A DNA stretch of 64,000 nt from Streptomyces sp. HB132 (GCF_016909575.1 NZ_JAFBGA010000005.1:186001-250000); one strand, 5' to 3'. Numbered from the stretch's first letter, positions 31,988 to 41,535 are shown. A program made the numbers and translations. Notes: generated from the letters alone by a model not told the origin.

Positions 31988-32419
31988 ATGGACCGATTCA
32001 GGCGCGCGTCGGCGGCAGCCCTGCTCACAGCGGTGGCTCTGGCCGGAGCGGTGGGCGGGGCGGCAGCATCGTCCGGTGTCCCCGCACCGCCGTCCGGGGA
32101 GCGCGCGCAGGACCTGGCAACGCGGCCGGCCCTCTCCGCGTTCGCGACCGCGCGCAGTGTGGCGGCCTGGGAGGAGTTCCGTATCCACGGCTCCGCCCGG
32201 AACATCGGTGCCGGCACCCCGGTCACCCTGCAGCAGAAGCAGGGCGAGCGCTGGGTGACCCTGCCCGCCACGGTCAAGACCCCGGGCAGCGGCGAGTACA
32301 GCCTGCGCGTGAAGCTGGGCATCACGGGTGAGAACGCCCTCCGGATCGTCGGAGGCGGGGCCGTCTCGCCCGTCATCCGCACCACCGTGACCCCCACGGT
32401 GCCCACCACCGTGAACTGA
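31988..32419 (+). CDS. Small secreted beta-sandwich protein
   Basis: A 143-residue protein with AAGGAGA before the ATG and a Sec signal peptide (MDRFRRASAAALLTAVALAG, cleavage near AAASS). The mature part, about 110 residues, looks like a single Ig-like or carbohydrate-binding sandwich (WEEFRIHGSARNIGAGTPVTLQQ, YSLRVKLGITGENALRIVG) and ends in a Thr/Val/Pro stretch. No anchor is present, so it should be released. I do not recognise a characterised family. It ends at a very strong bidirectional terminator. Confidence 0.72.
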   Translation: MDRFRRASAAALLTAVALAGAVGGAAASSGVPAPPSGERAQDLATRPALSAFATARSVAAWEEFRIHGSARNIGAGTPVTLQQKQGERWVTLPATVKTPGSGEYSLRVKLGITGENALRIVGGGAVSPVIRTTVTPTVPTTVN

Positions 32420-32428
32420 ACTCCGGCG

Positions 32429-32475
32429 GACGTGCTCCGGCCGGCCTGCGAGAAGCGGGCCGGCCGGAGCACGTC
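32429..32475. terminator. Strong bidirectional terminator
   Basis: Perfect 18-bp arms (32429-32446 and 32458-32475) with an 11-base loop lie between the convergent secreted-protein and phosphoketolase genes, 10 bp from each stop codon. Confidence 0.85.
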
Positions 32476-32484
32476 GTGGTGCGG

Positions 32485-34872
32485 TCAGCCCTCCCAGGCC
32501 CAGTCGGTGACCTCGGGCAGGTCCGTACCGTGTTCCCGGATCCAGTCGTGGTGGCGCGCACGGGCGTCCGCCATCGACTGCCGGACCGCGACCGCGCGGG
32601 CACCGAGGCCGGGCACCCGGTCGATCACGTCCATGACCAGCCGGTAGCGGTCGAGATCGTTGCGGACCACCATGTCGAACGGCGTGGTGGTGGTCCCCTC
32701 CTCCTTGTAGCCCCGGACGTGCAGATGGGCGTGCCCCGTGCGCCGGTAGGCGAGACGGTGCACCAGCCAGGGGTAGCCGTGGTACGCGAAGATCACCGGC
32801 TTGTCCCGGGTGAAGACGGCGTCGTACTCCGCGTCGGGCATCCCGTGCGGGTGCTCGGCGTGCGGCAGCAGCCGGGTCATGTCGACCACGTTGACCACGC
32901 GGACGGAGAGGTCCGGGAGGTGATGCCGCAGGAGCCCTGCCGCGGCCATCGTCTCCAGGGTGGGTACGTCCCCCGCGCAGGCCAGCACGACGTCGGGCTC
33001 GCGGCTGCCGTCCTCCGTGCCGGCCCACTCCCACACCCCGGCCCCCCTGGCGCAGTGCGCACGGGCCTCGTCGAGGGTGAGCCAGTCGAATCCGGGCTGC
33101 TTGCCGGCGACGATCACGTTGACGTAGTCGCGGCTGCGCAGCACGTGGTCGGCGGTGGACAGGAGTGTGTTCGCGTCCGGCGGCAGGTAGACGCGGACGA
33201 CCTCCGGGCTCTTGTTCAGGATGTGGTCGACGAAGCCGGGGTCCTGGTGCGAGAAGCCGTTGTGGTCCTGACGCCAGACATGTGAGGTGAGCAGGTAGTT
33301 CAGCGAGGCGACCGGTGCGCGCCAGTGGAGCCGGCGCGAGGTGCGCAGCCACTTGATGTGCTGGTTGACCATGGAGTCGACGATGTGGGCGAAGGCCTCG
33401 TAGGAGGAGAACAGTCCGTGCCGCCCGGTGAGGAGATAGCCCTCCAGCCAGCCCTGGCACAGGTGTTCCGACAGGACTTCCATCACCCGGCCGTCGCGGG
33501 CCAGATGCTCGTCGACGGGAAGGATCTCCGCCTGCCATGCCTTTCCGGTGGCCCCGTAGAGGGCGCCCAGTCGGTTGGACTCCGTCTCGTCGGGACCCAC
33601 CACGCGGAAATTCCTGCGACCGGCGGTGGCCGCCATGACGTCCTCGAGCAGTCCGCCCAGGATCCGGGTGGGCTCGTGCAGGACGGTCCCCGGCCCGTCG
33701 ACCCGCACCGCGTGGTTCTCGAGGGGCGGGAGGGGAAGATCCCGCAGGAGCAGTCCGCCGTTGGCGTACGGTGTCGAGCCGAGCCGTGAGGTTCCCTCGG
33801 GGACGTACCGCAGTACCTGGTCGGTGGGCCGGCCCTCGGAGTCGAAGAGTTCGCCGGGCCGGTAGGAGCGCATCCACTCCTCGAGTTGGCGCAGGTGGTC
33901 GGGGTTCTCCCGGACGCCCGGCAGCGGGACCTGGTGCGCGCGCCAGGTGTTCTCGACGGGGAGCCCGTCCACGTCCTCGGGCCCGGTCCAGCCCTTGGGG
34001 GTGCGCAGCACGATCATGGGCCAGCGGGGACGCGCGGACACGCCGTCGGCGCGGGCCGCGCGCTGGTACTCCCCGATGCGGTCCACGGCGAGATCCATGG
34101 CGGCGGCCAGTGCGCGGTGGACCACGGCCGGCTCGTTCCCCTCGACGTACACGGGGTCGTGCCCGTATCCGCGTAGCAGTGCGTCGAGTTCGTCCTCGGG
34201 CAGCCGGGCGAGCACCGTCGGATTCGCGATCTTGTATCCGTTGAGATGGAGGATCGGCAGGACCGCTCCGTCGTGCACGGGGTCGAGGAACTTGTTGGAG
34301 TGCCAGGACGCGGCGAGCGGTCCCGTCTCGGCCTCTCCGTCCCCGACCACGCAGGCGACCAGGAGGTCTGGGTGGTCGAAGGCCGCGCCGTAGGCGTGGG
34401 TGAGCGCGTATCCCAGTTCGCCGCCCTCGTGGATGGAACCCGGGGTCTCGGGGGCGACGTGGCTGGGCACGCCGCCGGGGAAGGAGAACTGCTTGAACAG
34501 GGCTCCCATCCCCGCGCGGTCGCGGCCGACATCCGGATACGTCTCCGAGTAGCTGCCCTCCAGCCAGGAGTTGGCGAGGACGGCGGGGCCGCCGTGGCCC
34601 GGCCCCCAGACGCACAGCGCCCGCAGGTCACGTTCCCTGATGATCCGGTTGAGATGGGTGTGGACCAGATTCAGCCCGGGCGAGGTGCCCCAGTGGCCGA
34701 GCAGCCGCGGTTTGATGTGCTCGGGGGCCAGCGGTTCCTCCAGGAGGGGGTTGGCCATCAGATAGATCTGGCCGACCGCCAGGTAGTTGGCGGCACGCCA
34801 GTGCGCGTCGAGTGCCGCGATCTCGGTGTCGGACAGGGCGGATGCACCGGAGGGGTTTCGGGCGTCGGTCAT
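32485..34872 (-). CDS. xfp: Phosphoketolase (Xfp/Xpk)
   Basis: A 795-residue thiamine-diphosphate enzyme that splits xylulose 5-phosphate and possibly fructose 6-phosphate with phosphate to acetyl phosphate. The N-terminal [14 protein letters not shown] and [13 protein letters not shown], the TPP motif GDGEAETG with the partner NGYKIANPT, and the [15 protein letters not shown] segment are all typical; length is normal. It starts after AGGGAGA. The gene lies 39 bp downstream of an aldehyde dehydrogenase gene on the same strand, so the two are probably cotranscribed. No acetate kinase or phosphotransacetylase gene is in the window. Confidence 0.93.
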   Translation of the reverse strand: MTDARNPSGASALSDTEIAALDAHWRAANYLAVGQIYLMANPLLEEPLAPEHIKPRLLGHWGTSPGLNLVHTHLNRIIRERDLRALCVWGPGHGGPAVLANSWLEGSYSETYPDVGRDRAGMGALFKQFSFPGGVPSHVAPETPGSIHEGGELGYALTHAYGAAFDHPDLLVACVVGDGEAETGPLAASWHSNKFLDPVHDGAVLPILHLNGYKIANPTVLARLPEDELDALLRGYGHDPVYVEGNEPAVVHRALAAAMDLAVDRIGEYQRAARADGVSARPRWPMIVLRTPKGWTGPEDVDGLPVENTWRAHQVPLPGVRENPDHLRQLEEWMRSYRPGELFDSEGRPTDQVLRYVPEGTSRLGSTPYANGGLLLRDLPLPPLENHAVRVDGPGTVLHEPTRILGGLLEDVMAATAGRRNFRVVGPDETESNRLGALYGATGKAWQAEILPVDEHLARDGRVMEVLSEHLCQGWLEGYLLTGRHGLFSSYEAFAHIVDSMVNQHIKWLRTSRRLHWRAPVASLNYLLTSHVWRQDHNGFSHQDPGFVDHILNKSPEVVRVYLPPDANTLLSTADHVLRSRDYVNVIVAGKQPGFDWLTLDEARAHCARGAGVWEWAGTEDGSREPDVVLACAGDVPTLETMAAAGLLRHHLPDLSVRVVNVVDMTRLLPHAEHPHGMPDAEYDAVFTRDKPVIFAYHGYPWLVHRLAYRRTGHAHLHVRGYKEEGTTTTPFDMVVRNDLDRYRLVMDVIDRVPGLGARAVAVRQSMADARARHHDWIREHGTDLPEVTDWAWEG

Positions 34873-34911
34873 GAGGCGTATCTCCCTGGGGCATGGCGAG
34901 GTGCGTCCGGG

Positions 34912-36318
34912 CTAGCGGGCGTCCGAGCCGGGCCCGTACCAGACGGTGGTGGCGTTGCAGAACTCGCGGATGCCGTGTCCTGCCAGTTCCCGCCCGTAGC
35001 CGGAGCGCTTCACCCCGCCGAACGGGAGCGCGGGGTGGGAGGCCGTCATGCCGTTGAAGAAGACCCCTCCGGCGTCCAGGTCGCGCACACAGCGGTCCAT
35101 CTCTCCCTGGTCACGTGTCCAGACGTTGGAACTGAGCCCGAACGGGGTGTCGTTGGCGAGGTCGACGGCCTCGTCCAGGTCCGCGACCCGGTAGAGCGTC
35201 GCCACCGGGCCGAAGGTCTCCTCGCGGTGGATGCGCATGGCCGGGGTGATGCCGGTGAGCACCGTGGGCTCGTAGAACCAGCCGCGGTCCAGGCCCTCGG
35301 GCCGCCCGCCGCCGCACAGCGCGGTCGCGCCCTTGCCGAGGGCGTCGTCGACGAGCTCCTCCAGGTCGGTGCGGCCCTGTTCGCTGGAGAGCGGCCCCAC
35401 GTCGGTGGACTCTTCCAGCGGGTCCCCGACGGTCAGGGCGCGCATCCCCGCGGTGAACCGCTCGGCGAACGCGTCGTGGACGTCGGCGTGGACGATGAAT
35501 CGCTTGGCGGCGATGCAGGACTGCCCGTTGTTCTGTACGCGGGCGGTCACCGCCGTGTCGGCGGCCTTCCCGACGTCCGCCGACGGCAGGACGACGAAGG
35601 GGTCGCTGCCGCCCAGTTCGAGCACGGTCTTCTTGACCTCGTCGCCCGCGACGGAGGCGACGGCGCGGCCGGCCGGTTCGCTGCCGGTGAGCGTCGCCGC
35701 GGCGACCCGCGGGTCGCGCAGGACCGCCTCGACGGCGCCCGAACCGATGAGGAGGGTCTGGAAGCAGCCGGCGGGAAATCCCGCCCTGGCGAACAGGTCC
35801 TCGATGTACAGGGCCGTCTGCGGCACGTTCGAGGCGTGCTTGAGCAGGCCCGTGTTGCCCGCCATGAGCGCGGGTGCGGCGAAGCGCATGACCTGCCAGA
35901 GCGGGAAGTTCCACGGCATCACGGCGAGCACCACGCCCAGCGGGCGGTAGTGCACCCGGGCACGGGAGGCACCGGAGTCCTTGACGTCGGTGTCGTCGGG
36001 GTGTTCGTCCGCGAGCAGGCGTGCGGCGTTGGCCGCGTACCAGCGCATCGCCTTGGCGCACTTGGCGGCTTCGGCGCGGGCGGCCTTGACCGGTTTGCCC
36101 ATCTCGGTGGTCATGGTGCGGGCGATCTCCCGCTGGTCCGCGTCGAGGAGATCGGCGGCCCGGTTCATTAGACGGGCTCGCTCGGCGAGGTCCGTGGTGC
36201 GGTAGTTGCGGAACGCCCGGTGTGCGGTGGCGAGCCGGCGCTCGGTCTCCTGCCCGTCCAGTGCGTCGAACGTCCTGAGCGTCTCGCCGTTCGCGGGATT
36301 GACCGTCGCGATGGGCAT
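34912..36318 (-). CDS. Succinate-semialdehyde-type aldehyde dehydrogenase
   Basis: A 468-residue NAD(P)-dependent aldehyde dehydrogenase. The nucleophile is Cys268 (NNGQSCIAAKR) and the general base Glu234 (LELGGSDP); PWNFPLWQ and the C-terminal PFGGVKRSGYGRE are intact. Overall similarity is closest to the GabD/Sad group of succinate-semialdehyde dehydrogenases. AAGGAGG precedes the ATG. It is the first gene of a two-gene unit with phosphoketolase, which suggests a joint role in acetyl-phosphate or aldehyde metabolism rather than GABA catabolism; no gabT is nearby. Confidence 0.88.
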   Translation of the reverse strand: MPIATVNPANGETLRTFDALDGQETERRLATAHRAFRNYRTTDLAERARLMNRAADLLDADQREIARTMTTEMGKPVKAARAEAAKCAKAMRWYAANAARLLADEHPDDTDVKDSGASRARVHYRPLGVVLAVMPWNFPLWQVMRFAAPALMAGNTGLLKHASNVPQTALYIEDLFARAGFPAGCFQTLLIGSGAVEAVLRDPRVAAATLTGSEPAGRAVASVAGDEVKKTVLELGGSDPFVVLPSADVGKAADTAVTARVQNNGQSCIAAKRFIVHADVHDAFAERFTAGMRALTVGDPLEESTDVGPLSSEQGRTDLEELVDDALGKGATALCGGGRPEGLDRGWFYEPTVLTGITPAMRIHREETFGPVATLYRVADLDEAVDLANDTPFGLSSNVWTRDQGEMDRCVRDLDAGGVFFNGMTASHPALPFGGVKRSGYGRELAGHGIREFCNATTVWYGPGSDAR

Positions 36319-36390
36319 GGCTGTGCCTCCTTGCGTTGTTCTTCGACCGTGCCGTGCCGAGGCGCGTGATGCGACCCCTCACGACGCGTA

Positions 36391-36443
36391 CCCGGCCGGC
36401 GCGGATCATGCGTGCCGCAGGCACACCGTCCGCGCCGGCCGGG
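36391..36443 (-). terminator. Two-tier hairpin after the GHKL ATPase gene
   Basis: Outer perfect 14-bp arms (36391-36404 and 36430-36443) enclose an inner 5-bp hairpin (36412-36416 with 36420-36424). It lies 14 bp after the stop of the anti-sigma-like gene and about 70 bp upstream of the aldehyde dehydrogenase start. Confidence 0.6.
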
Positions 36444-36457
36444 CGCCGGGCCGTGCT

Positions 36458-36973
36458 TCACACGAGTTCGGCGACCGGGCCGTTCTCGGCCACGGGGCCG
36501 TTCCCGGTGACCGGACCGTCCTCGGTGACAGGACCGTCGAGGAACGTCCGGCCGCCGGGAAGGGGCGTACGCGGGAGCAGGCCGGTGGTGACCGGGGTCT
36601 GCGCATAGCGTGTGAACCACACGACCTTGCCGTCGGTGGTCCGGCAGGTGCCCCAGCTGTCGCTGAGGGCCATGACGCGGCTGAGGCCGCCGCCACCGCC
36701 GTCCAGCAGCCGGGGCATCCGGGAATCCTTGTCGGACACGGACACCGTCAGGTGCCGTCCGGTCCAGCGGAGCTCGAGGACGCACTCGTTGCCGTCGCCG
36801 ACGTGTCGCTGGACGTTCGTCAGGAGCTCCTCGGCCGCCCGGCACACCGGCCGGACGTGCAGTTCCAGGCTCCAGTGACGAAGGTGTGCGGCGACTATGC
36901 GCCGCAGCTGGGAAATGCGCTCTGCCGACACCTGCAGTTCGACCAGATAGTGCCGGTCGAGTGGAACGGTCAT
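36458..36973 (-). CDS. Anti-sigma-factor-like GHKL ATPase with repeat tail
   Basis: A 171-residue protein of the RsbW/SpoIIAB-like HATPase group. The N box (EELLTNVQRH), G1 box (VSDKDSRMP) and G2-like GGGGGLSRVMAL are all present. GAGGAG precedes the ATG. Such proteins bind ATP and inhibit sigma factors or phosphorylate anti-anti-sigma proteins in streptomycetes. The last ~27 residues are odd: four hexapeptide units of the form (D/N)GPV(T/A)(E/G). No partner anti-anti-sigma or sigma gene is adjacent. Confidence 0.8.
   Translation of the reverse strand: MTVPLDRHYLVELQVSAERISQLRRIVAAHLRHWSLELHVRPVCRAAEELLTNVQRHVGDGNECVLELRWTGRHLTVSVSDKDSRMPRLLDGGGGGLSRVMALSDSWGTCRTTDGKVVWFTRYAQTPVTTGLLPRTPLPGGRTFLDGPVTEDGPVTGNGPVAENGPVAELV
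36470..36541 (-). repeat. Four tandem 18-bp units in the ATPase tail
   Basis: Units at 36470, 36488, 36506 and 36524 share the core GGxxACxGGxCCGTxC. They encode the C-terminal hexapeptides of the anti-sigma-like protein and keep the reading frame. Confidence 0.75.
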
Positions 36974-37126
36974 CGTCGAGGCTCCTCACCGCGAGGCTCA
37001 CGTGCTTCACCCCGTTCGAACCAACGACCCCCGAACACGAAGCGTGAGCTGTGATCACTTCTGGGTCACTTCTCAGGGTGGCCCGAGTGGGCCGGTCGCG
37101 CAACCGAGAGGACCCGGCGGACGGGG

Positions 37127-39223
37127 TCACGGCAGGTAGGGCAGCAGTTTGTCCGGAGTGAGGGGGAGCTCGCGCAGCCGGGCGCCGGTGGCGTGCCGCA
37201 CGGCGTTCCCGATCGCGGCCGCCGTTCCGACGATGCCGATCTCGCCGATGCCCTTGCTGCCCATGGGGTTGAGGTGCGGGTCGTCCTCCTCGAGCCAGTG
37301 CGCCCGGATGTCCGGGACGTCCGCGCAGGACGGCACGTGGTAGGAAGCCAGGTCGCTCTCGGTGAAGTCGCCGAAGACCGGATCCATGGTGCTGCCCTCG
37401 GTGAGGGCCATGCCGAGGCCCATGACCATGCCGCCGATGAACTGGGACCGGGCGGTACGGGAGTTGAGGATGCGTCCGGCGGCGTACACACCGAGCAGCC
37501 TGCGCACCCGCACCTCGCCGGTGAGGGAGTCGACCGCCACCTCGGCGAAGTGCGCGCCGAAGGCGTGCCGTGCGTACGGGGACTCCTGCGCCGTCTCCTC
37601 GCCGGTGTCGGCGGCGACGCAGATGCCCTCCGGCGGGAGCGGCCCGCTGTGCCCGGCGAGCCGGCGCACCAGTGCGGTGGCCGCTTTGTGCACCGCCGAT
37701 CCCCAGGAGGCCGTGCCCGAGGAGCCGCCCGCGACGGACCCGGTGGGCAGATCGCTGCTGCCGATGTCGATCGCCACGTTGTCCGTGGGCGTGTCCAGGA
37801 CCGATGCGGCGATCTGTGCCAGAACGGTGCGGGCGCCGGTGCCGATGTCGGTGGCGTTGACCGCGACGCGGTAGGAGCCGTCGGGGGCGGCCTGAGCGGA
37901 CGCCGCCGCCTTCGAGACGAGCACGGGGTACGTCGCCGAGGCGACCCCGGTGCCGAGCAGCCAGGGCCCCTCCTGGCGGGTGGCGGGCCGGGGGTCCCTG
38001 TCGGACCAGCCGAAACGTCTGGCTCCCTCGTTCAGACAGGCCGTGAGGTTGCGGCTGCTGAACGGACGGCCGCTGTCGGGTTCCGTCCGCGGTTCGTTGC
38101 GCAGCCGAAGATCGACCGGATCGATGCCGAGGGCGCAGGCCAGCTCGTCCATCGCCGACTCCAGGGCGTACATGCCCGAGGCCTCGCCCGGTGCGCGCAT
38201 CCAGGACGGGCTGGGCACGTCGAGTGCCGCCACCCGGTGCTCCGTGCGGCTGTGGGGCGAGGCGTACATGACGCGGGCCGGCACGGCGGCCTGCTCGACG
38301 AACTCCTTGACCCGTGAGGTGTGTGTGACGATCTCGTGGGAGACGCTGGACAGGACGCCGTCCCGGTCGGCGCCCAGCCGCACCCGCTGCAGGGTGGGCG
38401 CCCGGTGGCCGACGATCGCCGCCATGTACCGCCGGGGCAGTGCGAGCTGGACCGGCAGCCCGGTGAGCCGTGCGGCCATGGCGGCGAGGACCGCCTGCGG
38501 GCGCGGAGTGCCCTTGGAACCGAAGCCGCCGCCGACGTGTTCGGAGATGACGGTGACGCGGTCCCGGTCGAGTCCGAGGGCTGTGGCGAGGCTGTTGCGC
38601 ACGGCGGTCGACCCCTGGCTGGAGTCGTGGACGGTCAGGTGCCCGTCGGCCCACCGGGCGGTCGAGGCGTGCGGCTCCATGGGGTGGTTGTGCAGTCCCC
38701 GCAGCGTGTAGGTGGCGTCGATCCGCACGGGCGCCGCGTCGAACGCGCTCATCGCGTCGCCGCGCTCACGCAGACCGGGATGGCCGCCGTTCGCCTCCTC
38801 GGGGGTGTAGAGGCCGGGGTGGTCCCCTGTGAGGACGACATCGTGCCCGGTGGTGACGTATTCGACGTGCACGGCCTCCGCGCCCGCACGGGCGGATTCC
38901 AGGTTCTCGGCCAGCACGAGGGCGACGGGCCAGCCCCGGTGCGGCACCCGGGCGTCCTGGAGCACGGCGAGAATCGGGTCGTCGGGCTCCTTCAGCCGTG
39001 GCGCGTTGTCGTGCGTCAGGACGGTGTGCACCCCGGGCACAGCGAGGGCGTCGGCCGTACGGATCGCGGTGACGCGCCCGGTGGGGACGGTGGCGGGCAC
39101 GATCCAGCCGTACAGACAGCCCGGTCCGGTGTGCTCCGCCGCGTAACGGGCGGAGCCGGTCACCTTGTCCCGGCCCTCGCGTCGGACTACGGGCGCGCCC
39201 AGCGCCTGGGTGGAGTCGCTCAT
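37127..39223 (-). CDS. Molybdopterin subunit of a xanthine-dehydrogenase-family enzyme
   Basis: A 698-residue large subunit of a molybdenum hydroxylase. It has the family motifs for molybdopterin-cytosine dinucleotide binding (EHVGGGFGSKG, AGGSSGTASWGS) and the catalytic glutamate near GSKGIGEIGIVG. It is most like the periplasmic aldehyde oxidoreductase PaoC/YagR type rather than true xanthine dehydrogenase. It is the last gene of an operon ordered iron-sulfur, FAD, molybdenum subunit, with GAGGAC before its ATG. No signal peptide is present, so it should be cytosolic. Substrate, probably an aldehyde or N-heterocycle, is unknown. Confidence 0.88.
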   Translation of the reverse strand: MSDSTQALGAPVVRREGRDKVTGSARYAAEHTGPGCLYGWIVPATVPTGRVTAIRTADALAVPGVHTVLTHDNAPRLKEPDDPILAVLQDARVPHRGWPVALVLAENLESARAGAEAVHVEYVTTGHDVVLTGDHPGLYTPEEANGGHPGLRERGDAMSAFDAAPVRIDATYTLRGLHNHPMEPHASTARWADGHLTVHDSSQGSTAVRNSLATALGLDRDRVTVISEHVGGGFGSKGTPRPQAVLAAMAARLTGLPVQLALPRRYMAAIVGHRAPTLQRVRLGADRDGVLSSVSHEIVTHTSRVKEFVEQAAVPARVMYASPHSRTEHRVAALDVPSPSWMRAPGEASGMYALESAMDELACALGIDPVDLRLRNEPRTEPDSGRPFSSRNLTACLNEGARRFGWSDRDPRPATRQEGPWLLGTGVASATYPVLVSKAAASAQAAPDGSYRVAVNATDIGTGARTVLAQIAASVLDTPTDNVAIDIGSSDLPTGSVAGGSSGTASWGSAVHKAATALVRRLAGHSGPLPPEGICVAADTGEETAQESPYARHAFGAHFAEVAVDSLTGEVRVRRLLGVYAAGRILNSRTARSQFIGGMVMGLGMALTEGSTMDPVFGDFTESDLASYHVPSCADVPDIRAHWLEEDDPHLNPMGSKGIGEIGIVGTAAAIGNAVRHATGARLRELPLTPDKLLPYLP

Positions 39224-39265
39224 GACGGAAGTCCTCGGTTCGTCGGGGGTGTGCGGGCCGGCGGA

Positions 39266-40261
39266 TCAGGCGGGTGCGGCCTGGGTGGTGAGTTCGACGA
39301 GGGCGCCGACGGCAAGCCGGCGGGCCAGGTCCACCTTGAAGCCGTTGTCTCGCAGGGGCCTGGCCTCCTCGAGTTCGGCGTCCACCGCACGTGTGAAGGC
39401 GTCCCCGGTCGGGGGAGCTCCGCGCAGCAGGTCCTCGGCCACCCGGGCACGCCACGGCCGGTGTGCGAGCCCTCCGAAGGCGAGTGAGACCCGGTCGACG
39501 TTGCCGTCGCGCACGCTCAGCACGGCTGCGACGGAGGCCAGGGCGAAGGCGTACGAGGCACGGTCCCGGGCCTTGCGGTACAGGGAGACGGCACCGGCGG
39601 GCGGCGGTGGCAGGACCACTTCCGTGATCAGCTCGCCCGGGCGGATCACGGTGTCCTGGTCGGGGTTGTCGCCGGGCAGGCGATGGAAGTCGGTCGCGGG
39701 CACGGTCCGCTGCCCCTCCGGTCCGTGCAGCTGGACGGTGGCGTCGAGGGCGGCGAGGGCGACCGCCATGTCAGAGGGGTTGGTGGCGACGCAGTCCTGC
39801 GAGTGACCCAGTACGGCGAGATCGCGGTGAGCTCCTTCCCGGGCAGGACAGCCCGAGCCGGGGATCCGCTTGTTGCAGGGCTTGGAGACGTCCTGGAAGT
39901 ACGGGCACCGGGTGCGCTGGAGAAGGTTGCCGCCGGTGGTGGCGGTGTTGCGGAGCTGCCCGGACGCCCCGGCCAGCAGGGCCTGCGACAGGGCGGGCCA
40001 GTGGCTCCGCACATCGGGGTGGGCGGCGAGATCGCTGTTGCGCACGGTCGCACCGATCCGGAGACCGCCGTCGTCCGTCCGCGTCACCCGGTCCAGCGGC
40101 AGCCGGCTGACGTCGATGAGCAGGCCGGGCGACTCCACCCCGAGTTTCATGAGGTCGACGAGGTTGGTACCACCACCGAGGAATCGTGCGCCGGGGTTCC
40201 CGGCGCCCGCACGGACGGCTTCGGCCACGGAGGCGGGACGCAGATAGGCGAAGGGTTTCAC
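39266..40261 (-). CDS. FAD-binding subunit of the molybdenum hydroxylase
   Basis: A 331-residue CoxM/XdhB-type subunit. The FAD motif FLGGGTNLVDLMK sits near residue 30 and the second TTGGNLLQRTRCPYF near 110. A cysteine-rich stretch (CPYFQDVSKPCNKRIPGSGC) matches the extra 4Fe-4S-binding loop of PaoB/YagS and 4-hydroxybenzoyl-CoA-reductase-like subunits. The GTG start overlaps the stop of the upstream iron-sulfur subunit by four bases; a longer frame to 40309 would overlap that gene needlessly. Confidence 0.88.
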   Translation of the reverse strand: MKPFAYLRPASVAEAVRAGAGNPGARFLGGGTNLVDLMKLGVESPGLLIDVSRLPLDRVTRTDDGGLRIGATVRNSDLAAHPDVRSHWPALSQALLAGASGQLRNTATTGGNLLQRTRCPYFQDVSKPCNKRIPGSGCPAREGAHRDLAVLGHSQDCVATNPSDMAVALAALDATVQLHGPEGQRTVPATDFHRLPGDNPDQDTVIRPGELITEVVLPPPPAGAVSLYRKARDRASYAFALASVAAVLSVRDGNVDRVSLAFGGLAHRPWRARVAEDLLRGAPPTGDAFTRAVDAELEEARPLRDNGFKVDLARRLAVGALVELTTQAAPA

Positions 40262-40830
40262 GGGGCCACGTCCTCGATGGCGTCGACGATGTGCGGGTAG
40301 GCGCCGCACCGGCAGAGGTTGCCGCTCATCCGCTCGCGGATCTCGTCCGCGCCGAGCGGAGCCGGCCCCCCACCGGCGAGCGCCCTGCGCGGGGTCGCGT
40401 GCGAGGGGAAGCCGTCCTCGGCCTCACGGAGCATGCCGACGGCGGAGCAGATCTGCCCGGGGGTGCAGTAGCCGCACTGGAGCGCGTCCCTTTCCAGGAA
40501 GGCCGTCTGCAGCGGATGCAGCCGGTCGCCCTCGGCCAGCCCTTCGACCGTGGTGACGTGGGCGTCCTCGTGGGAGACGGCCAGCAGGAGACAGCTGTTG
40601 GCGCGCCGGCCGTCGACGAGCACGGTGCAGGCCCCGCACTGACCGTGGTCGCAGCCCTTCTTGGCACCGGTGAGCCCGAGATGTTCCCTGAGCGCGTCCA
40701 GCAGGGTGGTGCGGTGATCGAGCGTCAGGGTCCTGGCCGTGCCGTTGACGTACAGGGTGAGGGTGGACCGGTCGGCGGGATTCGGCACGTGTGCTTCTTC
40801 CGCGTCGACGGTCCCCGGGGTCGCGTCCAT
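40258..40830 (-). CDS. [2Fe-2S] subunit of the molybdenum hydroxylase
   Basis: A 190-residue small subunit carrying two [2Fe-2S] clusters: the plant-type ferredoxin set (GCDHGQCGACTVLVDG with a later Cys in NSCLL) and the helical domain set (CGYCTPGQI and NLCRCGAY). An N-terminal ~17-residue extension precedes the first strand. There is no Tat signal, unlike Escherichia coli PaoA. GGAAGG lies upstream of the ATG. It passes electrons from the Mo site to FAD in the three-subunit enzyme. Confidence 0.9.
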   Translation of the reverse strand: MDATPGTVDAEEAHVPNPADRSTLTLYVNGTARTLTLDHRTTLLDALREHLGLTGAKKGCDHGQCGACTVLVDGRRANSCLLLAVSHEDAHVTTVEGLAEGDRLHPLQTAFLERDALQCGYCTPGQICSAVGMLREAEDGFPSHATPRRALAGGGPAPLGADEIRERMSGNLCRCGAYPHIVDAIEDVAP

Positions 40831-40864
40831 GTGTGTGTACCTTCCGGGTTCGGGCGTGCGGTGG

Positions 40865-41260
40865 TCACGCGGGACGGTGGCTCTCCAGCCGCAGGCGGAT
40901 CTCCTGCTCCTGGTCGCCCGCCGCCGTCCCGACGAGCCGGACGGTGAATGACTCCGTCAGGTGCTTACGCAGGCGGTCGACCGCCCAGTAGCCGCCCTGT
41001 GCCTCGACCGTCACCGGTGTGGAGAGCTGCGCCGGTCCCGAGCCCTCCTTGGGCTCGGAGACGTCGACGGTCGCCGTCCACACGGTGGGGCGCGTGTCGG
41101 ACGCCTCCTCGGGGGCGTCGCTCGCCGGACGGTCGGAGTTGAACGAGCGGCGCAGTACGTCGAACACGGTGCGAGCGTCCTCCTTGGGGCAGCCGGTCAC
41201 CGCCACCACGACATCGCCGCTCTCCTGGTGTTCCTGTGGATGTTCCTGCGTGCTGTTCAC
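40865..41260 (-). CDS. Conserved hypothetical protein upstream of the Mo-hydroxylase genes
   Basis: A 131-residue protein starting at GTG after GGAAT. Its first part (DVVVAVTGCPKEDARTVFDVLRRSF) looks like an alpha/beta fold and the C-terminal half is beta-rich and charged (WAVDRLRKHLTESFTVRLVG). It has no signal peptide or recognised motif. It lies 34 bp before the iron-sulfur subunit gene on the same strand, so it may be cotranscribed, but a direct role in the enzyme cannot be claimed. Confidence 0.6.
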   Translation of the reverse strand: MNSTQEHPQEHQESGDVVVAVTGCPKEDARTVFDVLRRSFNSDRPASDAPEEASDTRPTVWTATVDVSEPKEGSGPAQLSTPVTVEAQGGYWAVDRLRKHLTESFTVRLVGTAAGDQEQEIRLRLESHRPA

Positions 41261-41303
41261 CCTGGATTCCTTTCATTGGGAGCACTGCGGGCTCCGCCCG
41301 GAT

Positions 41304-41320
41304 GCCTCACGACGTGAGGC
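41304..41320. other. Short hairpin in the gap before the LLM gene end
   Basis: GCCTCAC and GTGAGGC flank a 3-base loop in the 275-bp gap between the LLM oxidoreductase stop (41536) and the small hypothetical gene. It may be a weak terminator; no gene is seen in the gap. Confidence 0.35.
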
Positions 41321-41535
41321 GCCGACCGCGCGCGAGGGCGCCTCTGCTCGGCCGGCGAGTCCGGGTCGCCCTCGATCCGGACGACATGGTGTCGTCCCCA
41401 GCGGTCCGGGGACTGACTCAAGACTCACCCCACGGCTCCGTGTCGGCGACACGAGCGACGGTCCCGCGAAAGATCTCCTACCCGGTGGGTGACGGGGCAC
41501 CGTGTGCTTCCCCGCCGGCCTGCTCCTGCCGTCGC

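Noticed and set aside
37080..37093. GGCCC-gagt-GGGCC hairpin after the molybdenum-subunit gene
   Set aside because: The 5-bp arms are too short to call a terminator in DNA this GC-rich.
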